The position numbers were made by a program, and so were the translations under genes. The notes beneath the pieces are model-generated. The model was given only the letters and a program-made list of their open reading frames with translations, ran no database searches and was not told the origin of the DNA. From positions 434,001 to 498,000 of the forward strand of contig NZ_CP022527.1 in the NCBI RefSeq assembly GCF_002237445.1: a stretch of 64,000 nucleotides of DNA. The letters run 5' to 3'. This stretch comes from Neisseria sp. KEM232. Lineage in GTDB: Bacteria > Pseudomonadota > Gammaproteobacteria > Burkholderiales > Neisseriaceae. Shown one piece after another: positions 15,706 to 24,920 of this stretch; position 1 is the stretch's first letter; every line of letters begins with the position of its first letter.

Positions 15706-16917
15706 GTGGCTGCATTTATCTACGATGTTGTGATTGTCGGCGCAGGACCTGCCGGTTCTGTGGCGGCGGCCTTGCTGAACAAGCAGGGCTTCAATGTCTG
15801 CGTACTCGAAAAGCAGCATTTTCCGCGTTTTGTTATCGGCGAGAGCCTGCTGCCCTACGCGATGGACATCTTGCAGGAAGCCGGGCTGCTGCGTGCCGTG
15901 CAGGCCGCCGGTTTGGGCTTCCAATACAAAAACGGCTTTGCCTTTTCATGGGGCGGGCGCTACACCTCGTTCAGCTTTTTGGACAAATTCAGCGCAGGCA
16001 ACGACACTGCCTTCAACGTGCAGAGAGCCGAGTTCGACCTGCTCTTGATCCGCGAAGCGGAAAAACAGGGCGTGGCCGTGCGCTTTGGCGAAACCCTGAA
16101 AAAATTCGACAACGAAGGCAATACCGTGCTGCTCACCGTCGAGCGTGACAACGGCGACACCTACGATATGGAAGCCCGCTTCGTCCTCGACGCCAGCGGC
16201 TTCTACCGCGCCCTGCCCCGCCTGATGAACTGGGAGCTGCCGCCCGAAACCGTTATGCGCCAGGTGCATTTCACCCATATCGACGACCGCATCACCTCCC
16301 CCAAATTCGACCGCAACAAAAACCTCGTCTGCATCCACCCCGAACACCGCGACGTATGGGTCTGGCTCATCCCCTTCGCCAACGGCCGCAGCTCCATCGG
16401 CGTAGTCGGCGAAGAACACTACTTCCGCCACGAAAGCACCGCCAACATCCTGAAAGAAACCGTTGCCGAAATCCCCTTCCTCGCCGAAATCCTCGCCGAC
16501 GCCAAATGGGACAACGGCTTCCCCTTCCGCTACCTGCCCGGCTACACCACCAAAGGCAAAGGCCTCTACGGCCGCCACTTCGCCCTTTTGGGCGCCTCGG
16601 GCGAATTTCTCGACCCCGTCTTCTCCTCCGGCGTCACCATCGCCGTGCACTCCTCCAAACTGGCCGCCGACTGCGTGGCACGCGAACTGCGCGGCCTGCC
16701 CGTAGACTGGAAAAACGAGTTTGCCGTACCGCTCACCACCGGCGTCAACGCCTTCGGCAGCTACATCAACGGCTGGTACGACGGCCGCTTCCAAGACCTG
16801 ATTTTCGACGTCGACAAAGACAGCGAACTCTGCCGCATGGTCTGCGCCATCCTCGCCGGCTACGCCTGGGACAGGGAAAACCCCTGCGTGCGCGATTCGC
16901 AAATACTGTTTGCCTGA
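15706..16917 (+). CDS. FAD-dependent oxidoreductase of the tryptophan-halogenase type
   Basis: 403-aa flavoprotein. The N-terminal Rossmann motif VGAGPAGSVAA binds FAD, followed by the family segment FPRFVIGESLLP. The halogenase hallmark W-x-W-x-I-P is present as WVWLIP. A later FLDPVFSSG fits the F/P/S/G motif described in halogenases. It may therefore halogenate a phenolic or enoyl substrate with FADH2 from a separate reductase, although close non-halogenating relatives exist. The start is a GTG at 15706 with AGGGGGA at good spacing. It stands alone, flanked by unrelated genes. Similar flavoproteins occur in aryl polyene and flexirubin clusters, and such a cluster lies 33 kb downstream. Confidence 0.8.
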   Translation: MAAFIYDVVIVGAGPAGSVAAALLNKQGFNVCVLEKQHFPRFVIGESLLPYAMDILQEAGLLRAVQAAGLGFQYKNGFAFSWGGRYTSFSFLDKFSAGNDTAFNVQRAEFDLLLIREAEKQGVAVRFGETLKKFDNEGNTVLLTVERDNGDTYDMEARFVLDASGFYRALPRLMNWELPPETVMRQVHFTHIDDRITSPKFDRNKNLVCIHPEHRDVWVWLIPFANGRSSIGVVGEEHYFRHESTANILKETVAEIPFLAEILADAKWDNGFPFRYLPGYTTKGKGLYGRHFALLGASGEFLDPVFSSGVTIAVHSSKLAADCVARELRGLPVDWKNEFAVPLTTGVNAFGSYINGWYDGRFQDLIFDVDKDSELCRMVCAILAGYAWDRENPCVRDSQILFA

Positions 16918-17302
16918 CCCGCTCCCGCCCGCACCTTCGGGGCGCAGATGCAGGAATGATGTTTCCGCAACACGGTTTTCACAGTTAAAACCCCGCCGCG
17001 AACAGCCGAAGAGGCCGTCTGAAATCTTTTCAGACGGCCTCTTCGCTATGTACAGGATATGCAGCGCACCCATGCGGACGACGAATATCCGACACCGCAA
17101 AATCTGCCGCCGCAAACCGCATTCGTCGTAGGGCGGCAGATACGGAACGGCTGTGTCGGGCGGAGATTTGACTTGCGATGATTTTGCCCAGTATGCGGCT
17201 TATGCCGTTTTCTTTGATGACGGGTTCGGGCTTTGCCGTTTCAGACGGCCTCCACAGATTGAGGCCGTCTGAAACGGCAAATGCGGCACGGTTTTCCGGT
17301 TT
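16918..17302. other. Gene-free stretch with uptake-sequence hairpins
   Basis: 385 bp between convergent genes. It holds a strong DUS pair at 17008-17044 (GAAGAGGCCGTCTGAAA and complement), which should terminate the halogenase-like transcript. Further uptake sequences at ~17239-17310 sit at the dxs 3' end. No conserved coding remnant was recognised in between. Confidence 0.6.
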
Positions 17303-19195
17303 TCAGACGGCCTCTCGGGCGAAGGCGGCGATGCGTTCGGCGAGCCGCTCTGCGCTGAGGCCGAGTTTGTCGAGCAGGAGTTTGGGGTCGCCGTGGTCGG
17401 TAACGGTGTCGGGGATGCCGATAAGGAGGACGGGTTTCAGACGGCCTTCGGCGGCGAGCATTTCGAGGACGGCACTGCCCGCTCCGCCGCAAACGGCGTT
17501 TTCTTCGGCGCAGACGAGATAATCGTGGCTGTCGGCCAGTTGCAGGACGAGTTCTTTGTCGAGCGGTTTGACGAAACGCATGTCGGCGACGGTGGCGTCC
17601 AGTGTTTCGGCGGCTTCTAGGGCGGGGGCAACCATGCTGCCGAAGGCGAGGACGGCGATGCATTTGCCCTGTCGGCGGATGATACCTTTGCCGACGGGCA
17701 CGGTGTCGAGGCCGTCTGAAACTTGTGCGCCGCAGCCTGTGCCGCGCGGGTAGCGCACGGCGGCGGGGGTGTCCAGCGCGTAGCAGGTGGAGAGCAACAG
17801 GCGGCATTCGTTTTCGTCGCTGGGGGCGGCGACGGTCATGTTGGGAATGCAGCGCAGGAAGCTGAGGTCGTAGGCGCCGGCGTGGGTGGGGCCGTCGGCG
17901 CCGACGATGCCGGCGCGGTCGATGGCAAAGAGCACGGGCAGGTTTTGCAGGGCGACGTCGTGCACGAGTTGGTCGTAGCCGCGCTGCAAAAAGGTGGAGT
18001 AGATGGCGACGACGGGTTTGACTCCTTCGCAGGCGAGGCCGGCGGCGAAGGTGACGGCGTGCTGTTCGGCGATGCCGACGTCGAAATAGCGTTCGGGAAA
18101 GCGTCGGGCAAATTCGACGAGGCCGCTGCCTTCGCGCATGGCGGGGGTGATGGCGGCGAGGCGGGGATCGGCTTCGGCCTGGTCGCACAGCCAGCGGCCG
18201 AAGATTTCGGTGTAGGTGGGACGCGCGGCGGGCGCGGGGGCGGCGGCTTCGGCGGGGGCTGGGGTTTTGCCGATGGCGTGGTATTTGACGGGGTCGTTTT
18301 CGGCGAGTTTGTAGCCCTGGCCTTTTTTGGTGACGACGTGCAAGAGCTGAGGGCCTTTTCTGCGCCGCAGCTCGGACAGGGTTTCGACGAGTTTGCCGAC
18401 GTTGTGGCCGTCGACGGGGCCGGTGTAGGCGAAGCCGAAGTTTTCAAACAGGGAGAGGGATTGTTTGATGTGTTCGCTCTCGCCCGCCAGCGATTTGATG
18501 GTTTCTTCGGCTTTTTGCGCGATTTCTTTGACGGCGGGGAGTTTGCCGAGCACTTTGTCGGAGCGGGCTTTGATGGTGCTGAGCAGGCCGTGCATGTCGC
18601 GCATGACGTTGCGGGCGAGGTATTTGGGCAGGGCGCCGACGTTGGGCGAGATGGACATTTCGTTGTCGTTGAGGATGACGAGCAGGTCGGTGTCGGCCAT
18701 GTCGCCCGCGCAGTTGAGGGCTTCGAAGGCTTGTCCGGCGGTCATTGCGCCGTCGCCGATAATGGCGACGCTGCGGGCGCTGCGCCCGGCGAGTTTGTCG
18801 GCCACGGCCATGCCCAGTGCGGCGCCGATGGAGGTGGAGGAGTGACCGACGCCGAAGTCGTCGTATTCGCTTTCGCTGCGTTTGGGGAAACCGGCGAGGC
18901 CGCCGAACTGGCGCATGGTGTCCATGCGGTTTTTGCGGCCGGTGAGAATTTTGTGGGGATAGCTTTGGTGGCCGACGTCCCAAACCAGATGGTCGTTCGG
19001 CGTGTCGTAAACGTAATGCAGGGCGACGGTGAGTTCGACCGCGCCGAGGTTGCTGGCGAAGTGGCCGCCGGTTTTGCCGACGGATTCGAGCAGGAAGGCG
19101 CGGATTTCGCCGCACAGCTGCGGCAGCTCGGCGGGGGCGAGCAGGCGCAGGTCTTGCGGCAGGGCGACGTTGTCCAGTAGGGGCGTTTGGCTCAT
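17303..19195 (-). CDS. dxs: 1-deoxy-D-xylulose-5-phosphate synthase
   Basis: Thiamine-diphosphate enzyme (630 aa) that condenses pyruvate and glyceraldehyde 3-phosphate, the entry and control step of the MEP isoprenoid pathway. Visible are HLVWDVGHQSYPHKILTGR, the TPP/Mg site GDGAMTAGQAFEALN, and the catalytic Glu/His region DVGIAEQHAVTFAAGLA. The C-terminal transketolase domain is complete. ATG at 19195. The last residues come from a DUS. It could supply prenyl diphosphates to the squalene-synthase-like protein at 5.0-6.7 kb, as in any isoprenoid-making cell. Confidence 0.97.
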   Translation of the reverse strand: MSQTPLLDNVALPQDLRLLAPAELPQLCGEIRAFLLESVGKTGGHFASNLGAVELTVALHYVYDTPNDHLVWDVGHQSYPHKILTGRKNRMDTMRQFGGLAGFPKRSESEYDDFGVGHSSTSIGAALGMAVADKLAGRSARSVAIIGDGAMTAGQAFEALNCAGDMADTDLLVILNDNEMSISPNVGALPKYLARNVMRDMHGLLSTIKARSDKVLGKLPAVKEIAQKAEETIKSLAGESEHIKQSLSLFENFGFAYTGPVDGHNVGKLVETLSELRRRKGPQLLHVVTKKGQGYKLAENDPVKYHAIGKTPAPAEAAAPAPAARPTYTEIFGRWLCDQAEADPRLAAITPAMREGSGLVEFARRFPERYFDVGIAEQHAVTFAAGLACEGVKPVVAIYSTFLQRGYDQLVHDVALQNLPVLFAIDRAGIVGADGPTHAGAYDLSFLRCIPNMTVAAPSDENECRLLLSTCYALDTPAAVRYPRGTGCGAQVSDGLDTVPVGKGIIRRQGKCIAVLAFGSMVAPALEAAETLDATVADMRFVKPLDKELVLQLADSHDYLVCAEENAVCGGAGSAVLEMLAAEGRLKPVLLIGIPDTVTDHGDPKLLLDKLGLSAERLAERIAAFAREAV

Positions 19196-19215
19196 GGTGT
19201 TCTTTATCTTGATTT

Positions 19216-19468
19216 TAACAGGCCGTCTGAAAACGGGTTTTCAGACGGCCTTTGTGTTTCGGCGCGGCGGATTATATAGCAACAGGCGGGGCGGACGATA
19301 TGGCAAAAGGCCGTCTGAAAGCGGTTTTTTCCTTTCAGACGGCCTCTTTGCGCGGCGGCAGCCGCACGTTCCGACAAAGCGGCACAGGGATAAAGGCCGT
19401 CTGAAAACACTTCGACAAAGTGAAAACCCGTTTTGGCTGCGCCGAAGCTGTGCTTTCAGACGGCCTCT
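19216..19468. repeat. Cluster of inverted uptake-sequence pairs
   Basis: Three AG-DUS pairs in 250 bp: 19220-19251, ~19307-19346 and ~19392-19468. The first sits upstream of dxs and the last at the relA 3' end. The third pair includes the extended motif with ACTTCGACAAAGTGAAAAC between the uptake sequences. Confidence 0.7.
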
Positions 19469-19478
19469 GTCCAAGCGG

Positions 19479-21689
19479 CTACAAACGGGTGACGGACAGC
19501 ACGCCTTTGATTTCGCTCAGGCCGACCAAGACGCGCGGCAAGTCGCCGACTTGGCGGATTTCCAGCGTAAACCGCATGCTGGCTTCGAGATCGCGCGACT
19601 GGGTTTGCACGCCGGTGACGTTGATTTTGTGACGGGCTAGGTTGTCGGACACGTCGCGCAAGAGGCCGGAGCGGTCTTGCGCGCGGATCTCGATGTCGAC
19701 GGCGAACACCTGTCCGCTCTCGGCGCCGTTCCATGCGGCGGGCAGCATTTTGTCGGGCGACTGGCGGGCAAGGTTTTGCAGCGCGGGGCAGCTGCTGCGG
19801 TGGACGGAAATGCCGCGTCCGCGTGTGACAAAGCCGGTGATGTCGTCGGGCGGCGCGGGTTTGCAGCATTTGGCCAGCACGGTCATCAGGCCGCCTTCGC
19901 CGTCGATCAGAACGCCGCCGGACTGGCTGCTTTTGATTTTCGACTGTTTGACGATGCTGCTTTCGCTCACGGGCGCGGGCGGCGGCTCGTTCAATGCGCC
20001 CGCGGCCTTCTGTACGGCGCGCGGCGTGATTTCGCCCTGGCCGACGGCGGTGTAGAGGTCTTCCGTTTTGCCAAAGCCCAGTTTGTCGCAAAGCTGCTGC
20101 AAATTAGGCTTGAAGGGGATTTTGGCGAGGATTTTTTCCAGCTGCTGTTTGCCGTTTTCGCGCACGGCTTCGGCGTTTTGGCGGCGGATGTAGGCGCGGA
20201 TTTTGCCGATGGCTTTGTGCGATTTGACCCAGCCTTCGTAGAGCCAGTTTACCGAGGGCTCGCCTTCTTTGGCGGTGATGATTTCGACGCGCTGGCCGTT
20301 TTCCAGCGGGGTGGACAGCGGCACAATCTGGCCTTCGACTTTTGCGCCGCGGCAGCGGTCGCCGATGCTGCTGTGCAGGGCATAGGCAAAGTCGATGGGC
20401 GTCGCGCCGACGGGCAGCGACAGCACTTTACCGTGCGGCGTGAGGACGTAAATGGTGTCGTTGAACAGCTCGGTTTTGAAGGCGGCGGCGAGGTCTTCTT
20501 TGCCGCTTTCGGCCATGTTTTCGCGCCAGTCGAGCAGTTGGCGCAGCCAGGCGATTTTCTGCTCGTACGCGCTGTCGCCTTTGCCGCCTTCTTTGTACCG
20601 CCAGTGCGCGGCCACGCCGAATTCGTTGAAGCGGTGCATTTCAAAGGTGCGGATTTGCACTTCCACGCCTTTGTCTTCCGGGCCGACAATCACGGTGTGC
20701 AGCGATTGGTAGCCGTTGCCTTTGGGGTTGGCGATGTAGTCGTCGAACTCGCCGGGGATGGGCTGCCACAGGCTGTGGACGATGCCGAGGGTGGTGTAGC
20801 ACTCGGGCACGGTATCCACCAGAATCCGCACGGCGCGGATGTCGTACAGCCCGTCGAAACCGAGCTTTTTCTTTACCATTTTTTTGTAGATGGAATAGAT
20901 GTGCTTCGGCCGGCCGGCCACGTCGTAGCGGATGCCGTATTTGTCGAGTTCGCCGCGCAGGGTGTTGAGGAAGCTTTCGATATATTCGAGGCGCTCGGTG
21001 CGTTTTTCGTCGAGCAGCTTGGCGATTTCGCGGTATTTTTCGGGATTTTGGTGGCGGAAACCCAAATCTTCGAGCTGCCATTTGAGCTGCCACACGCCCA
21101 AGCGGTTGGCCAGCGGCGCGAAAATATCCAGCGTTTCTTTGGCCAATGCGCGTTTTTCGGGGCTGTCGGGCACGCTGCCGAGAAAGTGCAGGGTTTGCGT
21201 GCGCAGGGCGAGTTTGACAATCACGACGCGGATGTCCGACACCATCGCCAGCAGCATTTTCCGCATGGTTTCCGCCTGCTCGGCGCGCTCTTCGGGCGTG
21301 TTCAGGTTGTCGACGCGGGCGAAGTGGGTAAGCTTCTGCACTTCGTCGATGCCACGCACCAGATCGGCCACGGTTTTGCCGCAGGTTTCGGCAACGGCCT
21401 CATACCAGCCTTCGCGGTAGGACGAAATGTCGGCCAGCACGGTGGCGGCAACGGCTTCGGGCAGCAGGTCGATTTCCGCCACCAGCCGCGCCGCTTTCAA
21501 AAGATGCGGCAGCAGCGGCTCGCCCATCGGCGTGGCGGCATCGGCAGGATAGGCTTTCTGCGCTGCCGCCAGCGCCTGCCGCAGCATGGCGGCTTCCGCC
21601 TCGGGTTGCGCGGCGGCATACTGTTCGAGCCATTGTTTGGCCGTCTGAAAACCGTCTGATGCGTCAGGCAGGGAAGTTGCGTCAACCAT
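19479..21689 (-). CDS. relA: (p)ppGpp synthetase RelA
   Basis: 736-aa long-form stringent-response enzyme. The N-terminal hydrolase-like domain lacks the catalytic HDxxED (the site reads LADISSYREG), so it should not degrade ppGpp. The synthetase domain has EFDDYIANPKGNGYQSLHT; the acidic E-x-D-D form is typical of monofunctional RelA rather than R-x-K-D of bifunctional SpoT. TGS (~400-465), a Cys-rich zinc-finger-like stretch (~590-640) and a C-terminal ACT domain (~660-736) follow. It senses uncharged tRNA on ribosomes. ATG at 21689. Confidence 0.95.
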   Translation of the reverse strand: MVDATSLPDASDGFQTAKQWLEQYAAAQPEAEAAMLRQALAAAQKAYPADAATPMGEPLLPHLLKAARLVAEIDLLPEAVAATVLADISSYREGWYEAVAETCGKTVADLVRGIDEVQKLTHFARVDNLNTPEERAEQAETMRKMLLAMVSDIRVVIVKLALRTQTLHFLGSVPDSPEKRALAKETLDIFAPLANRLGVWQLKWQLEDLGFRHQNPEKYREIAKLLDEKRTERLEYIESFLNTLRGELDKYGIRYDVAGRPKHIYSIYKKMVKKKLGFDGLYDIRAVRILVDTVPECYTTLGIVHSLWQPIPGEFDDYIANPKGNGYQSLHTVIVGPEDKGVEVQIRTFEMHRFNEFGVAAHWRYKEGGKGDSAYEQKIAWLRQLLDWRENMAESGKEDLAAAFKTELFNDTIYVLTPHGKVLSLPVGATPIDFAYALHSSIGDRCRGAKVEGQIVPLSTPLENGQRVEIITAKEGEPSVNWLYEGWVKSHKAIGKIRAYIRRQNAEAVRENGKQQLEKILAKIPFKPNLQQLCDKLGFGKTEDLYTAVGQGEITPRAVQKAAGALNEPPPAPVSESSIVKQSKIKSSQSGGVLIDGEGGLMTVLAKCCKPAPPDDITGFVTRGRGISVHRSSCPALQNLARQSPDKMLPAAWNGAESGQVFAVDIEIRAQDRSGLLRDVSDNLARHKINVTGVQTQSRDLEASMRFTLEIRQVGDLPRVLVGLSEIKGVLSVTRL

Positions 21690-21792
21690 AATGCGCTCCG
21701 AATCCGATCAGGAAAAAGACGGCGCATTGTAGCCCAATGCCGCCGTGCCGATAAGGCGCAAAAACCGATATCAAGAAGCAGCGTTTATCAGC

Positions 21793-21827
21793 CGTTTCCG
21801 CCTGCGCGGGAATGGCGTTTCTGAAAG
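21793..21827 (-). repeat. dRS3-containing repeat, inverted copy
   Basis: Reverse-oriented relative of the repeats at 2284 and 3948, recognisable by TTTCAGAAACGCCATTCCCG on the minus strand. Confidence 0.6.
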
Positions 21828-21895
21828 AACACGGGCGGCATAGTGCGGACACGAACCCTGCCACCCTGTCCGCTTTACAAACGGCAGGCATAACA

Positions 21896-21924
21896 AAAGC
21901 GGCCGGAAAAACCGGCCGCTTTTT
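21896..21924 (-). terminator. Rho-independent terminator (non-DUS)
   Basis: AAAGCGGCCGG / CCGGCCGCTTT stem with an A-rich loop, flanked by A/T runs on both sides, 15 bp past the stop of the roadblock-type gene. Confidence 0.8.
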
Positions 21925-21938
21925 CTGGCGGATTGCGA

Positions 21939-22295
21939 TTAGCTCAGGTTGCGTTCTACTTCGATCAGCGAACGGCGGGCCAAAGCCAAGTTGGATTTGG
22001 AGTGATCCAGTACGGAGTACAGGAACAGGCCTTCGTGTTTTTTCAGCGGGCGGATCAGGTGGTACTGTTTGCCCAAGGTGATCAGGATGTCTTCGATTAC
22101 GTCGTTGATGCCGAGCATTTTCATGGTTTTCATTTTGGCGCTCACCACTTCGGTGTTACCCGCAGCAGCGATTTCCAAGTCGATTGAGGGCGAACCGCCG
22201 CCGGCCAGCATCATGCCGCTTTCGAAATCCACAACGGCGGCAGCCAGTGCGCCGTCAACATTCAACATTTCCGATACCGCTTTATCGTAATTCAT
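21939..22295 (-). CDS. Roadblock/LC7-like small protein, 118 aa
   Basis: Starts MNYDKAVSEMLNVDGALAAA with a GGAG ribosome site seven bases upstream of the ATG at 22295. The sequence has the alternating strand/helix layout of roadblock/LC7 proteins (GALAAAVVDFESGMMLAGGG, then helical and strand segments). Such proteins usually dimerise and modulate small GTPases or motility/polarity systems. No GTPase gene is adjacent. Codon use and composition look native. Function here unknown; assignment to the family is by fold-like pattern. Confidence 0.65.
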   Translation of the reverse strand: MNYDKAVSEMLNVDGALAAAVVDFESGMMLAGGGSPSIDLEIAAAGNTEVVSAKMKTMKMLGINDVIEDILITLGKQYHLIRPLKKHEGLFLYSVLDHSKSNLALARRSLIEVERNLS

Positions 22296-22748
22296 AATAA
22301 ACTCCAAAGATAACAAGTTAGTAAGAGGAACCGGCAGCTCTATCGGCGAAGCCGGCATATTCCGTTTGTTTCGATAATGTGATGTGGTTTTTATACCGGA
22401 CCGCCCGGCGACGATTACCGCGCTTGTGTGTGCGGCGGTAAAGTTGTGCGCAGTATATGCCTGCGTTTTAATTAAGTAAACCGCACAGGCAGGCAAACTG
22501 CCTGTGCGGTACCTTACCATTTATCCTGAAAATCTACCGATTGTCGGTTTGGCGAAAAATATTCTATAAAAAACAACCATCAAGAATTGATTAAATTTTA
22601 GACATTTATTTTTGTAAAAAATGGTTAATTCGTCATTTGAAACAACACTTTGGCATTTATCCGGATTTGTCGGTATGATTCTGCCGCACCCTTTGCGGGG
22701 TTTGCGGCCGGTTTATCCGATCAATCTGTCAGACAAAAAGGAGATGCG
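22296..22748. other. AT-rich divergent regulatory region with a long hairpin
   Basis: 453 bp between divergent genes, clearly AT-richer than its surroundings. A perfect 13-bp inverted repeat (ACCGCACAGGCAG at 22480-22492, complement at 22498-22510, loop GCAAA) sits near the middle. It is not DUS-based and lacks a T-tract. The part from 22550 to 22740 should hold the grxB promoter. No gene was found. Confidence 0.6.
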
Positions 22749-23396
22749 ATGAAGCTTTATATTTACGACCACTGCCCGTTCTGCGTCCGCGCGCGCATGA
22801 TTTTCGGCTTGCGCGGCCTGCCGGTTGAAGAGGCCGTTTTGTTAAACGACGACGAAGCCGCGCCCATTGCGATGATAGGCGCGAAGCAGCTGCCGATTCT
22901 GGAAAAAGACGACGGTTCGTTTATGGGCGAAAGCCTCGATATCGTGCGCCACATCGATGAAACGGCAGGAAAAGGCCGTCTGAAAGAAGACATCCGCCCC
23001 GAAATCCAAGCTTGGTTCGACAGGGTCACCCAATACTCCAACAAGCTTATCCAGCCGCGCGACGTGCTGGCGGGTTTGCCCGAGTTTGCCACGCAGTCGG
23101 CAATCGATTATTTCACCGAGCGCAAGGAAAAGCTGATCGGCAGCTTTGCCGCCAACCTCGAAAAAACCGAAGGGCTTTTGGCGCAGCTTGCCGGCGATTT
23201 GGCCGAGCTGGAAGCGCTTGTGGTTTCGCCCGAAGCGCTGGGCGGCGTTTTGGGCATGGAAGACATCATCGTTTTTCCGATTCTGCGCAACCTCACCATC
23301 GTGCGCGGCTTGCAGATGCCGCCGAAAACGGCCGACTATGTCCGCCGGATGTCGGCTTTGAGCGGTGTGCCGCTGCTGGCGGACAAGGCCGTCTGA
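22749..23396 (+). CDS. grxB: Glutaredoxin 2
   Basis: 215-aa GrxB-type glutaredoxin with a GST-like two-domain fold. The redox site CPFC is at residues 9-12 (YDHCPFCVRARM), cis-Pro and glutathione contacts lie in KQLPILEKDDGSFMGES, and the helical C-terminal domain follows. It reduces protein disulfides and mixed disulfides with glutathione in the cytosol. ATG at 22749 preceded by AAAAAGGAG. GRLK at ~78 and the final KAV come from uptake sequences embedded in the gene. Confidence 0.95.
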   Translation: MKLYIYDHCPFCVRARMIFGLRGLPVEEAVLLNDDEAAPIAMIGAKQLPILEKDDGSFMGESLDIVRHIDETAGKGRLKEDIRPEIQAWFDRVTQYSNKLIQPRDVLAGLPEFATQSAIDYFTERKEKLIGSFAANLEKTEGLLAQLAGDLAELEALVVSPEALGGVLGMEDIIVFPILRNLTIVRGLQMPPKTADYVRRMSALSGVPLLADKAV

Positions 23397-23417
23397 AAGC
23401 GCAACTCCGACAAAGTT

Positions 23418-23453
23418 AAAGGCCGTCTGAAAACAGGTTTCAGACGGCCTTTC
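23418..23453 (+). terminator. DUS inverted-pair terminator
   Basis: AAAGGCCGTCTGAAAAC and complement after grxB. Confidence 0.7.
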
Positions 23454-23530
23454 TGTTCAAACTGTAAGCACATCGGGCTACCCGCCCAAAACGGCACTCA
23501 TAACGATACGGCTTTCCTTAGTCGCCCGTG

Positions 23531-24163
23531 CTAGCGGATAAACGAAGGCATTTTCTGCATTCTGCCGCCGTTTTTATTGGGGAAGATATATGCGGGGTCT
23601 TCGTAGCGGCAGGTCGGATCGGTCATCAGATTGCATGGTGTGGCGCATGAAGCTGGCGCACCGGGGACGGGTATGCAGTTTGTGCCGCCGTGGTGTTTGC
23701 AGGAAGCAACCGCTACTTTTTTGGCAAACTCGCCGGTGGGGCCGTAGCCCATGTCGTTCATGGGCTTGCCTTTATAGCCTTGCGACATGGCAAAACACAA
23801 GTTGCTGTAAATAATATAGGTTTGGCAGTTTTTGCCACCGTTTTGACGGCATTGTTTTACTGCATCTGCCGAAGCGGCTTCGGGGGTGTCATAGGCTTTA
23901 TCGGTTACCCATATCATTTTTATCTCAGGGGAAGCGGCATATGCGCCCCATTTGCGCGGCCGCATTTTACGCTTGGACAATTCTGCGGCGGACGGCAGTT
24001 TTTCCATGTCTTCCACAATGGGCATCATATTTTGCACTTGGTCTGCAGAGGGGCCGTTGCTGCCTCTGGCAGCCTGCATCAGTTCGTAAGCAAGCGAGCC
24101 CTGGCAGCCGGACAACAGCAGGCTGAGCGCACCGGCCGCCAGCAGGTGTTTTTTGTTCAACAA
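23531..24163 (-). CDS. Lipoprotein with DUF4189-like domain
   Basis: 210-aa exported lipoprotein: signal with lipobox LSGC (Cys20), a linker, then a Cys-rich domain with AYAASPEIKMIWVTDKAYDT and repeated Cys/Gly motifs (CRQNGGKNCQ, CKHHGGTNCIP) as in DUF4189 proteins. Eight or more mature cysteines suggest several disulfides. The start is TTG at 24163 with AAGGAG seven bases before it; a second TTG follows immediately. Convergent with grxB. Function unknown. Confidence 0.75.
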   Translation of the reverse strand: MLNKKHLLAAGALSLLLSGCQGSLAYELMQAARGSNGPSADQVQNMMPIVEDMEKLPSAAELSKRKMRPRKWGAYAASPEIKMIWVTDKAYDTPEAASADAVKQCRQNGGKNCQTYIIYSNLCFAMSQGYKGKPMNDMGYGPTGEFAKKVAVASCKHHGGTNCIPVPGAPASCATPCNLMTDPTCRYEDPAYIFPNKNGGRMQKMPSFIR

Positions 24164-24308
24164 GATACAACTCCTTTCAGATAATAATGGTCAAAACAGG
24201 TATCGCCGTGCGGCACGCGATTATACAAGGTTCATATCGCTTTCGCCTCCGCAGCCTTATAATGCGCGGCTTGAGCGTCCGTTGATTTTATTTTTGCTAA
24301 GGGAAATT

Positions 24309-24755
24309 ATGTTGTCACCAAAATCCGCTTTATTATTGGCCGCTGCCGTGCTGACGCTTGCCGGTTGCGAAAGGGTGGACAAAATTATGAATGCCGACAT
24401 CTCGCCGTACGGCGCAATCAACGCGGCGCGCAGGGGCGTGGCCGGCGCGCGTTTCAAAGGCAAGCACATTGTTTCGGCGTATGCGGAATTCGGCAAGGCC
24501 GACGATATCCAGCACGGAATTATCCAGGAAGGCAAACTCAAAGGGCAGGAAGGCTACATTTACACCTGGACGGATGTCAGCCAAAACAGCGAATCGACCC
24601 ATTATCTCGGCAGCGGCTACCACAGCAATGGCGATCGCACCGATTACTACGAGCGCGGCGTAACCAATTTCACCCGCTACCGCTATTTCATTACCGACAC
24701 CAACCACGTTATCCGCGATTACAAAGAAAGCGAGCATCGGTCGCGGGTGCGGTAG
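24309..24755 (+). CDS. Small lipoprotein, 148 aa, unknown function
   Basis: Signal peptide with lipobox LAGC (Cys20) starting at ATG 24309. The mature part is polar and Tyr/His-rich toward the C-terminus (THYLGSGYHSNGDRTDYYER). No catalytic motif is recognised. It is followed by a nested pair of hairpins made from two different uptake dialects. It may belong to the same transferred block as rhuM, but composition alone does not prove this. Confidence 0.75.
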   Translation: MLSPKSALLLAAAVLTLAGCERVDKIMNADISPYGAINAARRGVAGARFKGKHIVSAYAEFGKADDIQHGIIQEGKLKGQEGYIYTWTDVSQNSESTHYLGSGYHSNGDRTDYYERGVTNFTRYRYFITDTNHVIRDYKESEHRSRVR

Positions 24756-24774
24756 GTTTTGCCTCAGGCTAAAA

Positions 24775-24853
24775 GCAGCCTGAAAGTATGGTTGGGATTT
24801 TAAAAGGCCGTCTGAAAAGGGTTTCAGACGGCTTTTTTTGTTTTCAGGCTGCT
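24775..24853. terminator. Nested terminator from two uptake-sequence dialects
   Basis: An outer pair AGCAGCCTGAAA (24776-24786) / TTTCAGGCTGCT (24842-24853) encloses an inner AG-DUS pair (24803-24838) ending in a T-run. It serves the convergent small-lipoprotein and rhuM genes. Confidence 0.75.
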
Positions 24854-24920
24854 TGGGTTGTCAGAACCAATATTTTCCAACAACCGAGCTCGGCTTGCGC
24901 CAACCGTTGCCAACCGTTGT

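Noticed and set aside
17723..19180. Plus-strand open frame opposite dxs, and similar one at 19677-21659 opposite relA
   Set aside because: Typical antisense shadows of highly conserved genes.
22579..22592. ATCAAGAATTGATT dyad as an FNR site
   Set aside because: The half-sites are in the reverse arrangement with the wrong spacing for the TTGAT-N4-ATCAA consensus.
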